Origin: Verrucomicrobiaceae bacterium
GTDB lineage: Bacteria > Verrucomicrobiota > Verrucomicrobiia > Verrucomicrobiales > Akkermansiaceae
Assembly (NCBI GenBank): GCA_027491155.1
Contig: JAIXWR010000021.1
Location: 62,001-126,000, forward strand
Length of the DNA: 64,000 nucleotides
Direction: 5' to 3'
Shown piece after piece: positions 33,923-42,252 of this stretch; position 1 is the stretch's first letter; each line of letters starts with the position of its first letter. The notes under the pieces are model-generated. The model did no database searches and was not told where the DNA came from. It worked only from the letters and a program-made list of their open reading frames with translations. Made by a program: the position numbers and the translations under genes.

Positions 33923-35242
33923 TCACCACTCCACCAGCCGCAGCATCGAAGGCTCGGGCAGCGGCGGCGTCCGCGGCTTGTCGCGGTTGGCTTCAAGCGT
34001 CTCCCACACCAGTTGGTAGCGCACGCCCTCCGGCGGCGTGCCGCTGTCGCCCGCCTTCCGGACTCCCATGCCCGGAAAGGTCGAGCGGAGCTTCGTGAAT
34101 TCGCGCGGCAGCGGCGCGACTGCCGGCGGCGGCTTGGCGCCGGGAACCGGCAGCAAGGTCTCTTCATCCAGCACCCAGGTGCCGCCCCCGCCTTCCCTCC
34201 GGTAGGCCAACTTCAAGCGGCCGCCGCCGATCGCTTCGACCGCGCCGATCCGCACCGGAAAGACGATCGAGCCACCGCCGCCGAACTCCACCCGGTGATC
34301 CGTCCAATCGCTCACCTTCACGACTTTCCAGCCGCCGCCTTCATGGCGTGCCGCGTAGGCATTGAGATCGCCGCGCTCGTCGTACTTGTGATAGGTCACC
34401 ACCGCCCGGCCCTTGTTGTCGAAGCCGACCTCGCGGTTGATGTTGAGCAGGCCCCCGCCGGACGGAACCGGATCGACCACGTCGCCGGTGGCCAGCGTGA
34501 TCGGCAGGGCGAGCGGCTTGCCGGCGGCGTCGGTCCACTTCACCAGGTCGCTACTACGGGCATAGGAGATCGTGTGGTTGGTCGCGCAGTCCGGCGTGTC
34601 GCGCCAGACCCAGACCATGTGGAAAGTCCCGTCCGGCGCGGCAACCGGCTCGGTGGCATAGGCGCTGCGCTCCCCTTCCCCGCAGAGCACCGGGCCGTCG
34701 ATCAGGCGGGTCCAGCTCTTCGTCGCGGGATCGTAAACGTTGTAGAGATCGTCGCCCTTTCCGCTGCCGCCGTCCCGGTAGCGGAAGATCATCCGCTTCG
34801 CGGCGTCGCGCAGGAAGATCGGATAAGTCACGTCATCCTCGCGATCGCCGGTCATCGACTTCACCGGCCGCAGCGACGCGGCATCGAGCGGCTTCTCGCT
34901 GCGGAAATAGACGAGCGGCACGCAGTGCATGTTGCCGGAGACGTGGAGATGACCCGCCGGATCGATCGCCAGCGTCACGTAGTTGTGCGAGTCCCAGCCG
35001 AGCTGGCTCGCCAGCCGGTGGAAGCTCCACTCCTTCGAATCCAGCCGCCGCTGCGCCACCGTCATCCGGCGTTCCGCATCGAAATAGGCCGCGAACTGGA
35101 ACGGCGGATGCGTGACCAGGGAAAACCCGACCGGATGCCCGGACCACACCGGCTCGAGTTCGATCACCTCCGGGGGCTTCGCGGAAGCCGTGGCGATCAG
35201 GACAGGGAGCAGCAGGCAGAATCTTCGGAAGCGATGGAACAT
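33923..35242 (-). CDS. Secreted BNR_4-type beta-propeller protein
   Basis: 439 residues with a signal peptide (F-C-L-L-L-P-V-L-I-A-T-A-S-A). The sequence follows the BNR_4 repeat family (PF15892) with Y-F-D-A-E-R-R-M-T-V-A-Q-R, W-D-S-H-N-Y-V-T-L-A-I-D-P-A-G-H-L-H-V-S-G-N-M-H and D-D-V-T-Y-P-I-F, expected to make a beta-propeller. Relatives are often encoded with polysaccharide-degrading enzymes, and one group (PL24-like) are ulvan lyases with His/Arg catalysis; the conserved S-H-N and G-N-M-H segments fit, but activity here is inference. Divergent from lepB with a 176-base gap. Confidence 0.75.
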   Translation of the reverse strand: MFHRFRRFCLLLPVLIATASAKPPEVIELEPVWSGHPVGFSLVTHPPFQFAAYFDAERRMTVAQRRLDSKEWSFHRLASQLGWDSHNYVTLAIDPAGHLHVSGNMHCVPLVYFRSEKPLDAASLRPVKSMTGDREDDVTYPIFLRDAAKRMIFRYRDGGSGKGDDLYNVYDPATKSWTRLIDGPVLCGEGERSAYATEPVAAPDGTFHMVWVWRDTPDCATNHTISYARSSDLVKWTDAAGKPLALPITLATGDVVDPVPSGGGLLNINREVGFDNKGRAVVTYHKYDERGDLNAYAARHEGGGWKVVKVSDWTDHRVEFGGGGSIVFPVRIGAVEAIGGGRLKLAYRREGGGGTWVLDEETLLPVPGAKPPPAVAPLPREFTKLRSTFPGMGVRKAGDSGTPPEGVRYQLVWETLEANRDKPRTPPLPEPSMLRLVEW

Positions 35243-35418
35243 GCCAAAGGGTAAGCCCGCCGCGGCCCGGGTCTTTCAAATTGCCCGAACGGATCGGCAT
35301 CGATCCACACGGGCGCAGCCCTTTTCCCTTCGGGCCATGCGGTCCTTCCATTTGTCCCTACAATTTCCCGCCGGTATTCCGATTGGCGGGGCGGTGGCCG
35401 TCGGGTCTTGATGCGATC

Positions 35419-36129
35419 ATGTCACGTATCAAGATCACTCACCTCAAATCCGCCGCGAATTATCTTTGGAGAGAATGGCTGCGGCCGCTGGCGGTCACCG
35501 CGGCGTTCCTGCTGCCGGTCAAGTCGTCGCTCGCGGATTGGAACTGGGTGCCGACGGGATCGATGAAGCCGACCATTCTCGAAGGAGATCTGGTCGGGGT
35601 GAACAAGCTGGCCTACGACCTCAAGGTCCCCTTCACCCTCAAGCGCGCCGCGACCTGGGCCGAGCCGGCGAAAGGCGAAGTCGTCGTGCTGTTCTCGCCG
35701 GAAGATGGCACGCGGCTCGTGAAGCGCATCGTCGCCGGGCCGGGAGACACGCTGGAGATGAGGGGGAACGCGCTGGCGATCAACGGCACGCCGCTGGCTT
35801 ACGAATTGCATTCCGCCGATCCCTTCCGCGATGAAGTTTACGAAGACCCGCGGCCGGTGATCGCCAGGGAGTCGCTGGGTGGCGGCGATCACTGGGTGAT
35901 GGCCCTTCCAAGCCGGGCGATGCCGCGGAGCTTCGCCAAAGTGGTGGTCCCCGCCGGCCACTATTTCGTGATGGGCGACTCGCGGGACAACAGCAAGGAC
36001 TCGCGCGCCTTCGGCTTCGTCCCGCGGGAAAAGATCGTCGGCCGGGTCTACGGCACGCTGGTGTCCTTCGACAAGAACCGCTGGTGCAAGCCGCGCTTCG
36101 GCCGCTTCTGCTCGGGCCTGGACGGTTGA
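35419..36129 (+). CDS. lepB: Signal peptidase I
   Basis: 236 residues from the ATG at 35419. The S26A peptidase cuts signal peptides at the outer face of the inner membrane. One membrane helix near residues 20-36 precedes the catalytic Ser in P-T-G-S-M-K-P-T-I (box B); the general base Lys lies in T-R-L-V-K-R-I-V-A-G-P-G-D (box D); box E is M-G-D-S-R-D-N-S-K-D-S-R. Upstream frame extension to 35281 lacks family features. The many secreted proteins in this window would be its substrates. The patatin gene follows after 55 bases on the same strand. Confidence 0.95.
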   Translation: MSRIKITHLKSAANYLWREWLRPLAVTAAFLLPVKSSLADWNWVPTGSMKPTILEGDLVGVNKLAYDLKVPFTLKRAATWAEPAKGEVVVLFSPEDGTRLVKRIVAGPGDTLEMRGNALAINGTPLAYELHSADPFRDEVYEDPRPVIARESLGGGDHWVMALPSRAMPRSFAKVVVPAGHYFVMGDSRDNSKDSRAFGFVPREKIVGRVYGTLVSFDKNRWCKPRFGRFCSGLDG

Positions 36130-36184
36130 GCTGCCGCTTCTTTGGCTCGCGCCGGGGGCGCGGATTCGTTAGACGGCGTCCGTC

Positions 36185-37294
36185 ATGGACCTGACGACTC
36201 CCCCTGCCTCCCGCGCCCGGCTGCTGGCCTTCGATGGCGGCGGGATCCGCGGCTTGTTCTCGTTGGAAATCGCACGGCGGATCGAGACGCTGCTGCGCGA
36301 GAAACACGGCCGCCCGGACCTGGTGCTGGCGGACCATTTCCACTACCTCGGCGGGACCAGCACCGGGGCGATCATCGCGACCTTCCTGTCGTGGGGACTT
36401 CCCGTCGACGAGGTGGTCCGGCTCTACCGCGAGAACGCGAAGGTGATGTTCACCAAGGCCGGCTTCACCAGCATGCACAAGAACCGCTTCGCCGGTCAGC
36501 CGATCTCGGACTTCCTGCGGAACTTCTTCGTGGAGGACGACGGTTCGCCCGCCACGCTGGGGACTTCGAAGTTGAAAACACTGCTGCTGGTGGTGACGCG
36601 CAATGCTTCGACCGGATCGCCGTGGCCGATGTCGAACAACCCGCGAGCGGTTTACAACGACCGCACCCAGCCGGGTTGCAACCTGGACCTGCCGCTGTGG
36701 CAGATCGTGCGGGCCAGCACCGCGGCGCCGACCTTTTTCCCGCCGGAGGTGATCGAGATCACCGACCAGAAAAGCGGCGTGGTGAAGAAGCACGTGTTCG
36801 CCTTCGAGGACGGCGGCGTGACGCCTTTCAACAACCCGGCCTACCTGCTCTACACGATGGCCACGCTGCCCGAATACCGCCTGCATTGGCCGGACGGCAA
36901 GGAACGGATGAGCCTGGTCTCGGTGGGCACCGGGCGGGTGAAGACGGGGCGCGGATTGAAAATCGACGAGAACCTGTTAGGCCAGGCGAAGTCGGTGCCG
37001 GCGGCCTTGATCGGATCGGCCCAGTGGATGCAGGACCTGGCCTGCCGCCAGCACGGCGAGTGCCGCCACGGCGAGCCGCTGGACAGCGAGCTGGGCGATC
37101 TGGTCCGCGAGAACCCGCGGGCGGCGTTCCTCTACTCGCGCTACGACAAGAGCATCGGCGAGGCGGAGATGGAAGGCGCGCTGAAGGTGAGCAAGAAGGG
37201 CTTCACGCTGGACAACATCGAGCTGATGGACTTCCTCGGCGAGATGGGTCAGGAATACGCGGAGCGGGTGGTGAAGCTGGAGCACTTTGAATGA
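36185..37294 (+). CDS. Patatin-like phospholipase, CapV-type candidate defence effector
   Basis: 369 residues. The patatin catalytic machinery is complete: oxyanion loop D-G-G-G-I-R-G (17-23), nucleophile Ser59 in G-T-S-T-G, and catalytic Asp209 in D-G-G. No signal peptide, so it should act on the inner membrane from the cytoplasm. Length and layout match the patatin effectors of CBASS (CapV) and related systems, which degrade membrane phospholipids after sensing a nucleotide. The partner gene starts 1 base after its stop, so the two are coupled. There is no CD-NTase, Cap2 or Cap3 gene nearby, so it is not a standard CBASS. Housekeeping lipid turnover is the alternative. Confidence 0.85.
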   Translation: MDLTTPPASRARLLAFDGGGIRGLFSLEIARRIETLLREKHGRPDLVLADHFHYLGGTSTGAIIATFLSWGLPVDEVVRLYRENAKVMFTKAGFTSMHKNRFAGQPISDFLRNFFVEDDGSPATLGTSKLKTLLLVVTRNASTGSPWPMSNNPRAVYNDRTQPGCNLDLPLWQIVRASTAAPTFFPPEVIEITDQKSGVVKKHVFAFEDGGVTPFNNPAYLLYTMATLPEYRLHWPDGKERMSLVSVGTGRVKTGRGLKIDENLLGQAKSVPAALIGSAQWMQDLACRQHGECRHGEPLDSELGDLVRENPRAAFLYSRYDKSIGEAEMEGALKVSKKGFTLDNIELMDFLGEMGQEYAERVVKLEHFE

Positions 37295-37295
37295 G

Positions 37296-38741
37296 ATGTT
37301 GGATCGCGGACGGCAGATGGATGAGGGTGGCTCGCCGTTCCGGCGGGTGTGGATCATCGGCTTCGCGGGGCATCGCGCGGTGGCGGATCCGGCGGCGCTG
37401 AAAGCAGCGATCGTGGCGGTGCTGCGGGAGTTTCAGAATGGCGTCGAAGGCGAGTTAAGCGGTCGGGCCAGCGCGGCGGCGGGGGCGGACCTGCTGTTCC
37501 TGGAAGCCTGCCGCGAGCTGGGGCTGGGCTACAGCGTGGTGCTGCCTTTCGGCGAGGAACGCTTCCGCGAGGACTTCGATGATCCGGCGGAGTGGGCGCG
37601 GGCGAAGGCGCTGATGGACGGCGCGGCGAACGTGGAGATCGCACCGGGCAACGAGGTCGCGCCGGAGGCCTATCATCTGGCGGCGCGGGAGATTCTCGAT
37701 GTGTGCGATGCGATGCTCTTCGCGTGGAACGGCCAGCCTGCGCGGGGGATCGGCGGCACGGCGGAGAGCGTGGGAGAGGCGCGGGAACGGGGCTTGCCGC
37801 TGCGGGTGATCGATGCGGCGACCTTGCAAGCCGGTCCGCTCGAAGGCGGGCGGCCCTTGCCGTGGCGCGATGAAGTGCTGGCAAAACTACCGGCCGCCCC
37901 GAACCTCGAGCGGCTGTTCGCGGAGCTGGACCGGCGGGCGGTGAAAGGCGCGCCGCGGTCGCGGTGGTTCGCGGCGGGATCGATCACGCTGAACCAGGTG
38001 GCGACGCTGATCTACGGCGTGCTGGTGGCCTTCGGGCCAGGCGTCGAAGCCGCGCCGGTGGTGAAGTTCGTGATCGTGGTGGTGGCGGCGTGCCTGCCGT
38101 GGGTCGGCGCTCGGCTACGGATCAACAACCAATGGGTGGACGAGCGGACGCGGGCGGAGCTGTTGCGTTCCTTGTTTGCCTCGCACGCCTTCGCTCCGCC
38201 GATGCGGCCCTTCGCGGCGGACTTGTTCGATGCCGATGCGGCCTTCCTGCGCAGCGCGGCGTGGCGGATGATCGGCAAGCGCGGATGCTGGCAGGAGGAA
38301 AAGGAGCAGTATCTGTTAGAGCGGCTGGACGGGCAGATCGACTATCTCTCGACGAAAGGCGAGCTCGCGGCGCGCTACCTGAAGGTGCTCCAGACGGCAT
38401 TCCGGATCGCGTCCGGCGGGGCGATGATCCTCGGCGCGGCGGCGATCTTCAAAGCGATCTACAAGTGGCCGGTGCCGCCGGCGGCCGACCGGATCCTGCT
38501 GATGTTCCTGCCGGTGGTGCTGCCGGCGCTGGCGGCGTGGTGCCTGGCGATGATCCCGCTGTTCGAGCACAAGCGGCGGGCCGGTCTCTACCGGCAGATT
38601 GTCGGGCAGTTGAAGGAGAAGCGGGCGCAACTCGTCGAGTCGAAGTGCCGGACCACGGCCGCGGCGGTGGTGGCGTCGTGCGAGCGGTTGCTGCTGACGG
38701 AGCTGTGGGAGTGGGCCGGAACGCGGGGGCGGAAGGTGTGA
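37296..38741 (+). CDS. SLOG-like sensor fused to a SLATT/DUF4231-like four-helix membrane region
   Basis: 481 residues from the ATG at 37296 (TTG at 37287 also possible); GGAG lies 14 bases upstream. Residues 15-180 form a Rossmann-like domain with I-G-F-A-G-H-R, a G-A-D-L-L-F-L-E-A segment, V-V-L-P-F-G-E-E-R-F and G-I-G-G-T-A-E-S-V-G-E-A, typical of SLOG nucleotide/ligand-binding proteins. Helices at about 229-250, 256-273, 369-389 and 400-421 follow, in two pairs separated by a soluble helical stretch, like SLATT/DUF4231 membrane effectors. SLOG and SLATT domains are known from predicted nucleotide-signalled defence systems. A pore-forming or sensing role with the patatin is inference. Confidence 0.7.
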   Translation: MLDRGRQMDEGGSPFRRVWIIGFAGHRAVADPAALKAAIVAVLREFQNGVEGELSGRASAAAGADLLFLEACRELGLGYSVVLPFGEERFREDFDDPAEWARAKALMDGAANVEIAPGNEVAPEAYHLAAREILDVCDAMLFAWNGQPARGIGGTAESVGEARERGLPLRVIDAATLQAGPLEGGRPLPWRDEVLAKLPAAPNLERLFAELDRRAVKGAPRSRWFAAGSITLNQVATLIYGVLVAFGPGVEAAPVVKFVIVVVAACLPWVGARLRINNQWVDERTRAELLRSLFASHAFAPPMRPFAADLFDADAAFLRSAAWRMIGKRGCWQEEKEQYLLERLDGQIDYLSTKGELAARYLKVLQTAFRIASGGAMILGAAAIFKAIYKWPVPPAADRILLMFLPVVLPALAAWCLAMIPLFEHKRRAGLYRQIVGQLKEKRAQLVESKCRTTAAAVVASCERLLLTELWEWAGTRGRKV

Positions 38742-38747
38742 GCGGAA

Positions 38748-39275
38748 TCACTCCAGCGCCTTCTCGATCGCCGCGGTGACTTCCGGGCTGTCGGGCTTCT
38801 GCTGCGGCTCGAAGCGGGCGATCGGCTTGCCGTCCTTGCCGATGAGGAATTTGCCGAAGTTCCACTTCACGTCGCCGGGGAAGGCGCCCTTCTCGCCGGT
38901 CAGCGCGGCGTAGAGCGGGTGCTGCTCCTTGCCCTTGACGTGGACCTTGTCCATCAGCGGGAAGGAGACGTCGAACCTGGTCTTGCAGAACTTTCCGATC
39001 TCCTCCGGGGTGCCGGGCTCCTGATTGCCGAAGTCGTTGCAGGGGAAGCCGAGCACGACGAAGCCTTTCTTACTATACTTGTCGTAGATCGATTCCAGGG
39101 CCTCGTACTGCGGGGTCAGGCCGCACTTCGAAGCGGTGTTGACGACCAGCACCACCTTGCCCTTGTAGTCGGCGAGCGAGGTCTCCTTGCCGTCGATGGT
39201 CTTGAACGGAATGGCGGACAGCTCGGCAGCGGAAGCGCTGGCAACGAGGGCGATGGCGGCAAAAAGCGGTCTCAT
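38748..39275 (-). CDS. Glutathione peroxidase-family thiol peroxidase, exported
   Basis: 175 residues from the ATG at 39275, with a signal peptide (M-R-P-L-F-A-A-I-A-L-V-A-S-A-S-A), so it should act in the periplasm. The GPx fold is clear: N-T-A-S-K-C-G-L-T (peroxidatic Cys), G-F-P-C-N-D-F-G-N-Q-E-P-G (with a possible resolving Cys) and W-N-F-G-K-F-L-I, giving the Cys-Gln-Trp-Asn tetrad. It reduces peroxides with thioredoxin-like donors. Convergent with the SLOG/SLATT gene, 6 bases apart. Confidence 0.93.
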   Translation of the reverse strand: MRPLFAAIALVASASAAELSAIPFKTIDGKETSLADYKGKVVLVVNTASKCGLTPQYEALESIYDKYSKKGFVVLGFPCNDFGNQEPGTPEEIGKFCKTRFDVSFPLMDKVHVKGKEQHPLYAALTGEKGAFPGDVKWNFGKFLIGKDGKPIARFEPQQKPDSPEVTAAIEKALE

Positions 39276-39343
39276 GGTGAAGTGGAGGCTAGCAGCAAGT
39301 CCGGGCGGCGCAATCTCCGGGCTGGCCGGACGGGAGGCCCCTT

Positions 39344-39488
39344 GGAGTGCTGCGGCACGACGCAGCTTTGGCTTGGGAGGCGGACGCTGAGCTCTGCTGG
39401 CCGCGGATCGCCCGGGCTGCTGATCCGCGGTCGACGGGGTGAGGCGGAGTTCACCCCAAGCCAAAGCGACGTCGTGCCGTCGCACTCC
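39344..39488. repeat. 145-bp palindromic element, copy 2
   Basis: The outer arms GGAGTGC...GCTTTGGCTT and AAGCCAAAGC...GCACTCC are inverted repeats. Each tip also folds alone: CTGCG-GCACGA-CGCAG on the left, CGACG-TCGTGC-CGTCG on the right, and the two loops are complementary to each other. Same length as the copy at 33753. Confidence 0.85.
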
Positions 39489-39514
39489 GAAAGGATGCGA
39501 TCTCCCGATCCCGC

Positions 39515-40612
39515 TCAGCGATACACCCTCACCACCCGCGGGGTGATGCCGGTGAGGATTTCCCAGGCGATGGTGCCGGCTTTCGCCGCGACTTCATCGA
39601 CGCGGATGTTCGGGCCGAACAACTCGACCTCGTCGCCCTCCGCGACGTCGCTGCCGGTGACGTCGACCATGAGCTGATCCATCGTCACGCGGCCGAGCAA
39701 GGGGAAGCGCCGGCCGCGGATAAAGACGTCGGCCCCGTTGCCCGAAATGTGCCGCGGATAGCCGTCGCCGTAGCCGATGCCGATGGTCGCGACTCGCGTC
39801 GGCCGGGTGGTGACGAAAGCACGGCCGTAGGAGACGCCGTGGCCGGCGGGCAAGGTGCGGACCAGGGTGACGCGCGACTTCAGGCTCATCACGTTCCGGA
39901 GTTCCGACTCATGGCCCGGCAGCGGCGAGATGCCGTAGAGCATGAGGCCGGGCCGGGCGAGGTTGCAGGACTCGCGGTCGTAGCCGAGCAGGCCGGCGCT
40001 GTTGGAAAGATGCCGCCACTTGAAGCGTTCCGGACCACCGAGCGAGCGGAGGATGCCGGCATACTGCGCGAACTGGGCGCGGGTGAATTCCTCGTCTTCG
40101 TCGGCCGAAGGCAGGTGCGAGCCGATGCCTTCGATCTCGAGGTTCGGCAAGGCTTCGAGCTGCTTCAGGATCTCCGGCAGCCCTTCCGCAACAAAACCGC
40201 CGCGGCCCATGCCGGTGTCGACCGCGAGGTGGACCTTGAGCCGGCTGCCGTGCTCGCGGGCGAGGGCATCGAAGTGGCGGGCTTCGTCGAGCGAGGAAAT
40301 GCAGGGCGTCCAACCGCGGCCGACGATCTCCGCGCGTTCTTCCGACCAGGTCGCGCCGAGCAGGTAGATCCGCGTGGTCACGCCGGTGGCGGCGATGCGG
40401 CGGGCTTCGCCGACATTGGCGACGCCGAAAAACGCGATGTCCTCCGCGGCAAGCACGCGCGCGACTTCTTCCAGACCGTGGCCATAAGCGCCGGCCTTCA
40501 CCACCGCCATGACCTCGCAACCGGCGGCGGCGCGGGCGGCGCGGAGGTTGTCGCGCAGGGCGGACAGGTCGATTTCCGCCCAGGCACGGGGCGGCGATGG
40601 CGGCGGGTTCAC
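39515..40612 (-). CDS. alr: Alanine racemase
   Basis: 365 residues, full family length. Alr converts L- to D-alanine for peptidoglycan using pyridoxal phosphate. The PLP lysine is in V-V-K-A-G-A-Y-G-H-G (about residues 37-46), the catalytic Tyr in G-I-G-Y-G-D-G-Y-P-R, and the C-terminal barrel has R-V-T-M-D-Q-L-M-V-D-V-T. Starts M-N-P-P-P-S-P-P-R-A-W-A-E-I-D-L, with the usual W-x-E-I-D-L strand. It is the last gene of a minus-strand stretch; a palindromic element separates it from the halogenase-like genes. Confidence 0.97.
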   Translation of the reverse strand: MNPPPSPPRAWAEIDLSALRDNLRAARAAAGCEVMAVVKAGAYGHGLEEVARVLAAEDIAFFGVANVGEARRIAATGVTTRIYLLGATWSEERAEIVGRGWTPCISSLDEARHFDALAREHGSRLKVHLAVDTGMGRGGFVAEGLPEILKQLEALPNLEIEGIGSHLPSADEDEEFTRAQFAQYAGILRSLGGPERFKWRHLSNSAGLLGYDRESCNLARPGLMLYGISPLPGHESELRNVMSLKSRVTLVRTLPAGHGVSYGRAFVTTRPTRVATIGIGYGDGYPRHISGNGADVFIRGRRFPLLGRVTMDQLMVDVTGSDVAEGDEVELFGPNIRVDEVAAKAGTIAWEILTGITPRVVRVYR

Positions 40613-40649
40613 GGTGGAAGGAAATCAGCAGGGGCGGCAGACAGCAACC

Positions 40650-40740
40650 CAAGGAGTGGCGGACTCCGATCCGCCCGTTGATTGGGTGGGGTGTTGGGAA
40701 AGGCGTGAAACACCGGCGGATCGGAGTCCACCGCTCCTTG
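40650..40740. repeat. 91-bp inverted repeat (GGAGTGGCGGACTCC family)
   Basis: CAAGGAGTGGCGGACTCCGA at 40650-40669 (continuing TCCGCC) is complementary, with two mismatches, to the arm ending GGAGTCCACCGCTCCTTG at 40740. The GGACTCCGATCC part adds inner pairing. It lies between the stop of the halogenase-like gene and alr and could end its transcript as a long hairpin. Confidence 0.75.
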
Positions 40741-40745
40741 TTCGA

Positions 40746-42236
40746 TCACGGCAACGGCACCCGCGGCTCCGGCTTCACGGCGCGGCGGGCGGCGCCGATG
40801 CAGAGTTCCGCGTGGACCGCTTGCTTGGCAAGCTGGCGGCGCTGCTGGCACTGGGAATCCCACGCCTTTCTGTCCGCCGCGGGGATTTCGGGATGATGGC
40901 GGAAGGGAACGCCGAGACCGAGCAACGCGGCCATCCAGGCATCGATGCCGAGCAAGCCAGGCCAGGTTGGCAGGGAGTTGGCGAGCAGCGAGGCCGGGCC
41001 GATGCTTTGATAAAGCGCGACCAGCTCGGAGTAGTCGGCCGGAGCCGCGGTGGCGCGCGCCATTTGCCAGAACGGCGTGTCGGCGGCGGTGTTGAAGCGG
41101 TAGTGGATCGCGTGGAAGTCGCGGTTTTCGTCCCAGGCCTGGGCGACGATGCCGTTGTAGGCCTGGCGGCTGCGCTCGCCGGGTTGGCCGTCGCTTTCCG
41201 CCAGGACCCGGGCCAGCCAGTGGACGTGGACGATGAGCTGCTGGATGCGCAGCGAAGCGAGCGGCTCGACGAAGCCGCTGGCATCACCGACCGCAATCAC
41301 CGGGCCGCTCCAGGCCTCGCGGCGGCGGCCGCAGTTCCAGTGATGGATCCGCGGCGTCAGGGTCGGGTCGCCAGCCTTCGCGACCAGCTCGGCGCAGGCC
41401 TCGTCATCGCTGATGAAATCCGGATGCCAGGCGTGGCCGAGGCCGATCGATTCGTCGTGCTCCACCCGCCAGCGCCAGCCGGTCGGCAGCGTCTCGAGCG
41501 TGGTGTAGGGCCGGATCGGCTCGCTGCCGCGGCGGCGGAGGACGGTGGCGGCACGGGAGGTGAGGCAGGCGTCCTCGTAGCCGACCCAGGCCGTGTTTCC
41601 GGCGAGGTTCGAGAGCCGCGCCTCGCTGCCGGTGGCGTCGACAAAGAGGTCCGCGGCGAGCGTGCTTCCGTCCTCGAGCTGCAATGCGTCCGGCTCCCGC
41701 GTGAAGCCGGCGATGCGGCCGTTGCGGACCGTCACGCCGAGCACCTGGCAGGCACGGAACAGGATCGCGTCGAGCAGGTCGCTGCGGAAATTCAGGCCGG
41801 TGATGTTTTCCAGCGGCTTGAAGGCGTTCGCCCCGTCGCGCGGGAACAGTTTCCCGGCGGCCATCAGCGCGCAGCCGGGCGAGGAGGCATCGAGCCCGCC
41901 GGCGGCGGCGAGGAAACCGGTGGTGCCGTTGGAAAAGGAAGCGTCGAAGGAGCGGAAGAAGGAGCCGTTCGCCCCCCACAGCGCCTTGAAACCGAGCGTC
42001 CAGACCGGCCGGCCGCGGAGGTGGATGTCGCCTCCCTGGAGGCCGATCGCGTTGCACAGGTGCTGGAGTACGGCAGGCGTCGTACTTTCGCCGACGGGAT
42101 CCGCAGCCGGAGCGGCGGGATCGCGGAGCAGGGTGACGGGAAGGCCGGGCAGCAGGCGGCGCAGGGTGGCGGCGGCGAGGAAGGCGTCGGTGCCGGAGCC
42201 GGCGATCACGACGTGTTGGACGGGACGGGAAGTCAT
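40746..42236 (-). CDS. Flavin-dependent tryptophan-halogenase-family protein, gene 2 of the pair
   Basis: 496 residues. The FAD-binding start V-I-A-G-S-G-T-D-A-F-L-A-A is a modified G-x-G-x-x-G motif, and V-G-E-S-T-T-P-A-V is the conserved segment found in tryptophan-halogenase-like flavoproteins. A late G-D-A-S-G-F-V-E-P-L-A-S motif closes the FAD site. The W-x-W-x-I-P motif of true halogenases reads W-R-W-R-V-E here. It sits 16 bases behind its paralogue (42253), so both are in one transcript. Substrate unknown; many relatives of this family have no proven halogenase activity. Confidence 0.8.
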   Translation of the reverse strand: MTSRPVQHVVIAGSGTDAFLAAATLRRLLPGLPVTLLRDPAAPAADPVGESTTPAVLQHLCNAIGLQGGDIHLRGRPVWTLGFKALWGANGSFFRSFDASFSNGTTGFLAAAGGLDASSPGCALMAAGKLFPRDGANAFKPLENITGLNFRSDLLDAILFRACQVLGVTVRNGRIAGFTREPDALQLEDGSTLAADLFVDATGSEARLSNLAGNTAWVGYEDACLTSRAATVLRRRGSEPIRPYTTLETLPTGWRWRVEHDESIGLGHAWHPDFISDDEACAELVAKAGDPTLTPRIHHWNCGRRREAWSGPVIAVGDASGFVEPLASLRIQQLIVHVHWLARVLAESDGQPGERSRQAYNGIVAQAWDENRDFHAIHYRFNTAADTPFWQMARATAAPADYSELVALYQSIGPASLLANSLPTWPGLLGIDAWMAALLGLGVPFRHHPEIPAADRKAWDSQCQQRRQLAKQAVHAELCIGAARRAVKPEPRVPLP

Positions 42237-42252
42237 GAGCGGATGGATGGGT

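Noticed and set aside
36185-38741. Canonical CBASS operon
   Set aside because: Patatin is present but no CD-NTase, Cap2/Cap3 or HORMA/TRIP13 genes flank it; the neighbours are lepB and a glutathione peroxidase.
20148-40740. Insertion sequences
   Set aside because: The palindromic elements are under 165 bp and no transposase, integrase or recombinase gene exists in the window.
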